Below, in pieces: positions 53,141-57,616 of a stretch of 57,616 nt of DNA (its first letter is position 1; every line of letters begins with the position of its first letter). The stretch lies in assembly GCF_002160955.1 (NCBI RefSeq), contig NZ_NFLN01000019.1, forward strand, positions 1 through 57,616. The letters are read 5' to 3'. The notes beneath the pieces are model-generated. The model was not told the origin of the DNA and did no database searches. It was given only the letters and a program-made list of their open reading frames with translations. The translations under genes were made by a program, and so were the position numbers. Source of the DNA: Gemmiger sp. An120. GTDB lineage: Bacteria; Bacillota; Clostridia; Oscillospirales; Ruminococcaceae.

Positions 53141-54406
53141 ATGAAAAACTTCAAACGAGTTTCATCTTGGCTGGCGGCTTTGCTGCTGGCGGTGGGATGC
53201 CTGACAATGCCGGCATTTGCAGATACCAACAAAGCTGCGGAAGTGCGAAACAGCGTTGTGATGATCTTTTTCTATGCGGAGGATGATACCGGTTTCGTTT
53301 CCAGCCAGGGCACCGGCTTTTTTGTAGGAGCCAAAGGTGAGGACCCTCAGTATATTGTTACCAACTATCATGTGATCGAATATTACATACAGCTTGGAGG
53401 CGGCACCAAAGACGCTTATAACAATATGCAGCTGTCAGCCTACTATGATTCCGATGATTATGAGCCGCTCTATATTGTGGATTACAATGAAAGTAAGGAC
53501 ATTGCAGTGCTGCGGCTGAACCAGCCTACTGATAAGCGGGTGCCGGTGCAGATGCGGATACCGGATGACGGTCTGATTGGCGAAACTGCCTATGCAATTG
53601 GATACCCGGCTATTGCGGATGCTTCGGTAGACTCTATTTCTTCCTATGGTATTCAGGACGCAACCGTTACTACGGGCAATATCAGCCGTCTGCTCAGCGA
53701 ACAGGGAACTGGTTGCCGGTATGTACAGACGGATACGGAGTTCAACCACGGCAGTTCCGGCGGTCCGCTGACCGATGTGAATGGTGCGGTGCTGGGGGTG
53801 ACCACAGCCGTTTCTACCGAATTGGATGGCAGCAAAACGGCTGGCTTTGGATATGCGGTCAGCGTAGAGGAAGTTATCCCCCTGCTGGACAGTCATAATG
53901 TGGCCTATAGCCTTTACGGCAACGGATCCGGTCCGCTGCTTTTGGTGGCGGCAGGGGCATTGGCGGTAGCGATTGCGGCAGTAGCGGCACTAATAGTCGT
54001 ATCCCGTAAAAAACGGGCGGTGCCAGCGATGGAAGGCACTGCGTCCTCTGCACCTCATCAGGCGGAACCGATTGCTGTGGTGTCGGGAAATCCGGCAGTA
54101 CGTTCGATGGCACCTCAGCACAACGGTCTTCGGATTCCGGTGAGCGGGTCGCTTCTGGTTGGACGGGATTCGGTTCAGTGCGGAATCGCCTTTCGGGACG
54201 GCACCCCCGGCGTAAGCAAACGCCATTGTTCAGTAAGCTGGGATTCAACAACAGGGGATTTCCTGGTTACCGACCTGAACTCCAGTTATGGAACCTATCA
54301 AATGAACGGGCAGCGCCTGACTCCCAATGTGCCTTGCCGCCTGTGTGCCGGCGACAGCTTCTATGTGGGAGATCCGGCGAATGTGCTGCGGGTAGAGTTG
54401 GGGTAA
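53141..54406 (+). CDS. Membrane trypsin-like serine protease with C-terminal FHA domain
   Basis: 421 residues from the ATG at 53141 (AGAGAGGATGG upstream); an open frame runs upstream inside the phosphatase gene but without homology. A signal peptide covers residues 1-28. The DegP/trypsin-type protease has His77 (TNYHVIE), Asp120 (KDIAVLRL) and Ser206 (GSSGGP). A membrane helix near 265-287 (LLLVAAGALAVAIAAVAALIV) puts the protease outside, and a positively charged stop RKKRA precedes an FHA domain (LVGRDSVQ, SKRHCSVSW, DLNSSYGTY) inside. So an external protease is linked to an internal phosphothreonine reader. A PDZ domain is absent. Confidence 0.92.
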   Translation: MKNFKRVSSWLAALLLAVGCLTMPAFADTNKAAEVRNSVVMIFFYAEDDTGFVSSQGTGFFVGAKGEDPQYIVTNYHVIEYYIQLGGGTKDAYNNMQLSAYYDSDDYEPLYIVDYNESKDIAVLRLNQPTDKRVPVQMRIPDDGLIGETAYAIGYPAIADASVDSISSYGIQDATVTTGNISRLLSEQGTGCRYVQTDTEFNHGSSGGPLTDVNGAVLGVTTAVSTELDGSKTAGFGYAVSVEEVIPLLDSHNVAYSLYGNGSGPLLLVAAGALAVAIAAVAALIVVSRKKRAVPAMEGTASSAPHQAEPIAVVSGNPAVRSMAPQHNGLRIPVSGSLLVGRDSVQCGIAFRDGTPGVSKRHCSVSWDSTTGDFLVTDLNSSYGTYQMNGQRLTPNVPCRLCAGDSFYVGDPANVLRVELG

Positions 54407-54410
54407 CCAA

Positions 54411-55145
54411 ATGAAATGGGATCTGTATCAATATACACATCCGGGTGGTCGTATCTACAACGAAGATCGTTGTATGGTGGTACAGCAACCGGATCGCCCG
54501 CTGCTTCTGCTGCTGGCGGATGGTTTAGGCGGGCACGGAAATGGTGACAGGGCGGCTCAAGTAGCGGTGGATTGCCTGAGCAAGGTCTGGCGGGAAGGAG
54601 ATCCGCCCGGCGCAGATGCTGCTGCCAGGCTTACGGTGGGCATTGCTCAAGCCAATGAAAAATTGGTGGAGATTCAGCAGGCAGAACATTTGTCCCTCAA
54701 GACCACACTGGTGGCGGCTTCTCCTGCGGAAGAAGGGTTGGTTTACGCTAATTGCGGAGACTCCCGGCTCTATCTGATTCAGGGGGGAGCAATCCGGCAG
54801 GTTACACGGGATCATTCGGTGACATGGAAAAAATTTCAGGCAGGGCAGATTAGCCGCCGCCAGATCAACGAGGATGAAGACCGTACCAGCCTGCTGAGAG
54901 CTGTAGGGGACAGCGACCGCTGTGTACCGGATGTGGAGTTTCTGCCTATGAATTTCGCACCGGGTGATGGGCTGCTGCTTTGCTCCGATGGCTTCTGGGA
55001 GTACTTGCATCAGGAGGAAATTTTGGCAGACTGCTTGAAATCCGATACAGCTGCCCAGTGGGCGCAGTGGATGCTGCTTCGGGTTATGGAGCGCATCCGT
55101 CCCGATACCGATAATCTGACTTTACTGGCGGGCCTGTTTGTCTAA
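54411..55145 (+). CDS. PP2C-type Ser/Thr phosphatase, second copy
   Basis: 244 residues, ATG 4 bp after the protease gene. PPM motifs: GGRIYNEDRCMV, LADGLGGHGNGDRAAQ, KTTLVAAS, NCGDSRLYLI, LLLCSDGFWEYL and DTDNLTLLA. It differs from the first phosphatase (52315) both in sequence and length, so it is a paralogue with perhaps another target. Asp in the second motif and the Gly-Asp of NCGDSR are kept, so catalysis is expected. Confidence 0.92.
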   Translation: MKWDLYQYTHPGGRIYNEDRCMVVQQPDRPLLLLLADGLGGHGNGDRAAQVAVDCLSKVWREGDPPGADAAARLTVGIAQANEKLVEIQQAEHLSLKTTLVAASPAEEGLVYANCGDSRLYLIQGGAIRQVTRDHSVTWKKFQAGQISRRQINEDEDRTSLLRAVGDSDRCVPDVEFLPMNFAPGDGLLLCSDGFWEYLHQEEILADCLKSDTAAQWAQWMLLRVMERIRPDTDNLTLLAGLFV

Positions 55146-55160
55146 GGAGGATATCCGATC

Positions 55161-56621
55161 ATGAAAAAGACGCTTCAGGCTATCGGCCTGCTGCTGGCGT
55201 TGATGATCGTGGCCTTTCCGGGCGTTTTTGCGGTCGGGCCGCAGACATTGGCGGCTGCTTATGTGCAGGCGAATGATCTGTATGTGTATTATGAAAATTC
55301 CGGTGATTCTGATGCTCCTCAACTGAATGGCCGTACGCCTGATTACACGGTTTCGCTGGCGGAAGCGGGCGAACGGATAACCTATCTGCTGGCGGTAGAC
55401 CGTTCCGGTTCAACCCGCAACTATCTGGATACGATTTGCCAATTGGTCGACTCCTTGAACGCGGATACGCCGGGATGTGTGTTTCGCCTTTGTGGGTTTA
55501 GCGACAACTTCTCGGCGGATGCTTCCGAATATGATGCGGGGGCCCTTAAAACCGCGCTTGAAAGCCTGAATTTTGCGGGGAATACCGATATTTTCTACGG
55601 GCTGTCTCAAACGGCACAGGCACTGCTGGATAGTCAGTGGAAAAACGGCGAACTGTACAATCTGATTCTGCTCACCGATGGCTGGTCCAGCGGTGCGGAG
55701 AGTGAACCGCCAGTCTTTGGGGATACATTGCCGTTTGTGCTGCACACCTATGTATTGGGCGGTGGAGGCTCCCCTGATGAATTGGCAAAACTTCAAATTC
55801 TGAGCAATGGCGTCTTTGTGGTTGGCGGCAGCGGAGAAGATGCAGGCCATACCATAGCGGCACGGGTAAATGACATTACCGCCTATACCTTTTCTTTGAA
55901 AACAGACGAGAGAGAGCCGTATAAGCTGTTCTTTACCAGGGAAGGCGCGCCGGAGATCACCAGCCTGTCCGGTCTGCATATGGCCAATGACGCGAACCAG
56001 CCGAATGTACAGGTTCCGCCGGAAGCGGGCAATGACACGCCGGAATCTGCCGCTGAACCAACATCCCCCTCTCCGACGGAAGAAAAGGATCCCCCGGCTG
56101 CAGAGTTTCCTGATAGTGGAAAGAATGCCGTTGCGGTATCACAGGAACAAGAAAATGCCCCGGCGGCTTCCGGTTTGTTTATAGGGGTAATGGCGGCAGT
56201 ATTTGTGCTGCTTCTGGCAATTATTGCACTTCTTGTAGTTCTGCTGCTGCGCCGTCGTTCGCGGGTCTCGACGCCGACCGGTGATACACCGTCCCATATT
56301 CCGGCTACAGTCCCGGCGCCTGGCACAATTCCCATGCAGCTGGAACTGCTGGAGGGGAAAATCCTAACCCGGGAAAGACAGTTCTTCCTGAAAGACTGGA
56401 TGATAATTGGTAGCAGTGAGGACTGCGATTTGGTGGTGGATGATCGGGAAACGGCTCCCCGGCACAGCCGTATCTTTTTCAGGGAAGGTTACCTGTATAT
56501 TGAAGATCTGGGTACAAAAAACGGTACGGTCTTAGGCGGAATGCGGCTCTATGCTCCTAACCGGCTGCGCAGCGGCGATGAGATAACGGTAGGGGAAACG
56601 ACACTGCGCTTCCTGTTCTGA
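55161..56621 (+). CDS. Membrane VWA-domain protein with C-terminal FHA domain
   Basis: 486 residues, ATG after AAGGAGG. A signal peptide (about 1-25) precedes an extracellular von Willebrand A domain with MIDAS start DRSGST (Asp80, Ser82, Ser84) and a later LLTDGWSSG. A Pro/Glu/Ser-rich linker and a membrane helix near 340-365 (FIGVMAAVFVLLLAIIALLVVLLL) come next, then an Arg-rich stop. The internal FHA domain covers about 395-486 (IIGSSEDCDLVVDD, APRHSRIFF, DLGTKNGT). Topology parallels that of the protease at 53141: an external module, one helix, internal phosphopeptide reader. VWA domains bind proteins or metals; its ligand is unknown. Confidence 0.92.
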   Translation: MKKTLQAIGLLLALMIVAFPGVFAVGPQTLAAAYVQANDLYVYYENSGDSDAPQLNGRTPDYTVSLAEAGERITYLLAVDRSGSTRNYLDTICQLVDSLNADTPGCVFRLCGFSDNFSADASEYDAGALKTALESLNFAGNTDIFYGLSQTAQALLDSQWKNGELYNLILLTDGWSSGAESEPPVFGDTLPFVLHTYVLGGGGSPDELAKLQILSNGVFVVGGSGEDAGHTIAARVNDITAYTFSLKTDEREPYKLFFTREGAPEITSLSGLHMANDANQPNVQVPPEAGNDTPESAAEPTSPSPTEEKDPPAAEFPDSGKNAVAVSQEQENAPAASGLFIGVMAAVFVLLLAIIALLVVLLLRRRSRVSTPTGDTPSHIPATVPAPGTIPMQLELLEGKILTRERQFFLKDWMIIGSSEDCDLVVDDRETAPRHSRIFFREGYLYIEDLGTKNGTVLGGMRLYAPNRLRSGDEITVGETTLRFLF

Positions 56622-56638
56622 CAAGGAGGATTTGCGGA

Positions 56639-57412
56639 ATGATGTATGGGCAAAAAGCACCCTGGGGGCGGCGCATTGCTGCGCTGCTTCTGGATGGGAT
56701 TTTTCTTAATCTGATTGGATACTTGGCCTTGCTAGTATTTGGTGTGGATGTCTATGCGTTGGTACTGCTGTTTGGCATGCTGCTGTACTATGGCATACTG
56801 GAAGGAAGCGGGATGCATGCTACACTGGGCAAGTCAATTTGCGGCTTAATAGTGGTGGACGAAGCAGGTGAACCGATTACCTGTTCACGTTCCTTTTTGA
56901 GGGCTTTATTCCGGTACATGTCCGGGTTTGTGTTTGGTGTGGGATACTTCGTAGCCTTTGCGGATCCCCGGGGGCGTACCTGGCATGACAAGTGGGCTGG
57001 CACATTCGTTGTGCTTCGGCAGTTTGCTCCGGTTTCGGCACCCACTGCTGAGCAGCCTCAATTAGAAAGGAGAAGTTCCCCCGTGAGTACAGCACAATTG
57101 GTTGGCGTTTCCGGTCTGTATGCAGGCCGGGCATTCAGTATCCCAACACAAGGTCTTTTGATTGGCCGGGATCCAACTTCCTGCGATGTGGTTTTCCCGG
57201 ATAACCAGGCCGGTGTAAGCCGCAGCCACTGCAAGGTTCAGTTTAATCCTCAGACCTGTACGGTTGTGCTGCACGATCTGGGTTCTCACTATGGCACATT
57301 CCAGGGAAGTGGGATCCAGGTGAGACAGGGTCAGCCGGTAGCACTGCGCAATGGCGACGAATTCTATCTGGCTGCCCGCTCGGTTGCTTTTCGCGTAGTG
57401 ATCGGTCAGTAG
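56639..57412 (+). CDS. RDD-family membrane protein with C-terminal FHA domain
   Basis: 257 residues, ATG at 56639 after AAGGAGG (a second ATG follows directly). Residues 1-130 form an RDD membrane domain with helices at about 12-30 and 32-52, the Arg/Asp features RRIAALLLDG and DPRGRTWHDKWAGT. A linker leads to an FHA domain (LLIGRDPTSCDVVF, VSRSHCKV, DLGSHYGTF). RDD domains occur in small membrane proteins of transport or antiport function but their role is unclear. Fusion to FHA suggests recruitment to phosphorylated partners at the membrane. It is the last gene before the terminator and the next IS element. Confidence 0.88.
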   Translation: MMYGQKAPWGRRIAALLLDGIFLNLIGYLALLVFGVDVYALVLLFGMLLYYGILEGSGMHATLGKSICGLIVVDEAGEPITCSRSFLRALFRYMSGFVFGVGYFVAFADPRGRTWHDKWAGTFVVLRQFAPVSAPTAEQPQLERRSSPVSTAQLVGVSGLYAGRAFSIPTQGLLIGRDPTSCDVVFPDNQAGVSRSHCKVQFNPQTCTVVLHDLGSHYGTFQGSGIQVRQGQPVALRNGDEFYLAARSVAFRVVIGQ

Positions 57413-57436
57413 AGCCAAAACACTCCAGTGTAAAAT

Positions 57437-57476
57437 ACCCGACTGAATTTCAAGAGAAAATCAGTCGGGTGTTTTT
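57437..57476 (+). terminator. Intrinsic terminator ending the kinase/FHA island
   Basis: Arms ACCCGACTGA (57437-57446) and TCAGTCGGGT (57461-57470), 14-nt loop, then GTTTTT. The island's operon ends here, so its content within the window is probably complete on this side. Confidence 0.9.
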
Positions 57477-57497
57477 GAGTGCTTAAGCGCAAAAAAA

Positions 57498-57616
57498 CAC
57501 CAGCTCAGCTGGTGGAATAAAAACGGCTTTAGCCATAGAAAAAAGAGGACCTCCCTGTAAAATAGGATGTGGGTTTGCCAACCACATTCAAAAAACAGGG
57601 AGGTTGTCTTTGAAAT
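57498..57616 (+). mobile_element. IS200-type element, left end only
   Basis: A perfect left-end hairpin CACCAGCT-C-AGCTGGTG (57498-57514) is followed by the leader of a second IS200 copy that runs off the window at 57616, just at the start of the transposase gene (start codon would be at 57615 if identical). The exact left boundary is unclear; it could be near 57480. The insertion sits 20-30 bp after the operon terminator, so it does not disrupt a gene. Confidence 0.8.
57531..57616 (+). repeat. 86-bp exact repeat shared by both window ends, right copy
   Basis: Same sequence as bases 1-86, in the same orientation, so the two IS copies are direct repeats around the 57-kb region. Confidence 0.95.

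Noticed and set aside
1-57616. A 57-kb circular element, suggested by identical ends
   Set aside because: The content is chromosomal (complete fatty acid synthesis operon, central oxidoreductase) with no replication, partition or mobilisation gene; repeat-bounded assembly ends explain the overlap better.
1-57616. tRNA, rRNA, riboswitch or CRISPR
   Set aside because: All gaps were read; none contains a cloverleaf, rRNA-like stretch, known riboswitch core or regularly spaced repeats.

Overview
The window reads as a chromosomal piece of a GC-rich anaerobic Gram-positive bacterium, most likely a gut clostridium of the Oscillospiraceae / Faecalibacterium-Subdoligranulum type. This placement is inference. 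It rests on a one-protein pyruvate:ferredoxin oxidoreductase, a Ptb/Buk-type kinase route, a FabK-based fatty acid operon with a MarR regulator, strong AGGAGG ribosome sites, and zinc-ribbon Ser/Thr kinases with BspA-like repeats. Both ends lie in copies of the same IS200-type element (bases 1-86 equal 57531-57616), so the window is probably bounded by a repeat.

Layout. (1) 1-700: IS200 element with a frameshifted transposase. (2) 750-8173: a membrane-anchored AraC-type regulator divergent from an ABC importer (lipoprotein, ATPase, fused permease, second ATPase). (3) 8269-10909: P1B-type metal ATPase with a divergent TetR regulator. (4) 11060-26544: a LacI-controlled catabolic island. A biotin-enzyme-like carboxyltransferase and a carboxymuconolactone-decarboxylase-like protein lie on one side. 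On the other lie pyruvate:ferredoxin oxidoreductase, a cluster-less aconitase homologue, a small-large fused aconitase-family dehydratase, a phosphate acyltransferase, a 2-hydroxycarboxylate transporter, an MBL hydrolase, butyrate kinase and an isopropylmalate-dehydrogenase-like enzyme. Read together they form a plausible chain: hydroxyacid uptake, dehydration/isomerisation, oxidative decarboxylation, 2-oxoacid oxidation to acyl-CoA, acyl-phosphate, then ATP. (5) 26729-28729: solitary hydantoinase/oxoprolinase protein. (6) 29105-38674: complete type II fatty acid synthesis operon (acpP-accBCDA-fabH-K-D-G-F-Z) followed by a MarR/FabT-like gene, with a 28-bp palindrome at its promoter. (7) 38808-44568: PucR regulator, NCS1 nucleobase permease, DUF917 protein and a second hydantoinase/oxoprolinase protein. 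(8) 44725-57412: a phospho-signalling island with an HTH regulator, two zinc-ribbon Ser/Thr kinases (the first frameshifted), two PP2C phosphatases and four FHA-domain proteins. Three of those FHA domains are fused to a membrane trypsin-like protease, a VWA receptor and an RDD membrane protein.

The two most interesting regions are the hydroxyacid fermentation island with its three LacI-type operators, and the kinase/phosphatase/FHA island. No tRNA, rRNA or CRISPR array was seen. Assignments come from reading motifs by eye; no database search was possible.
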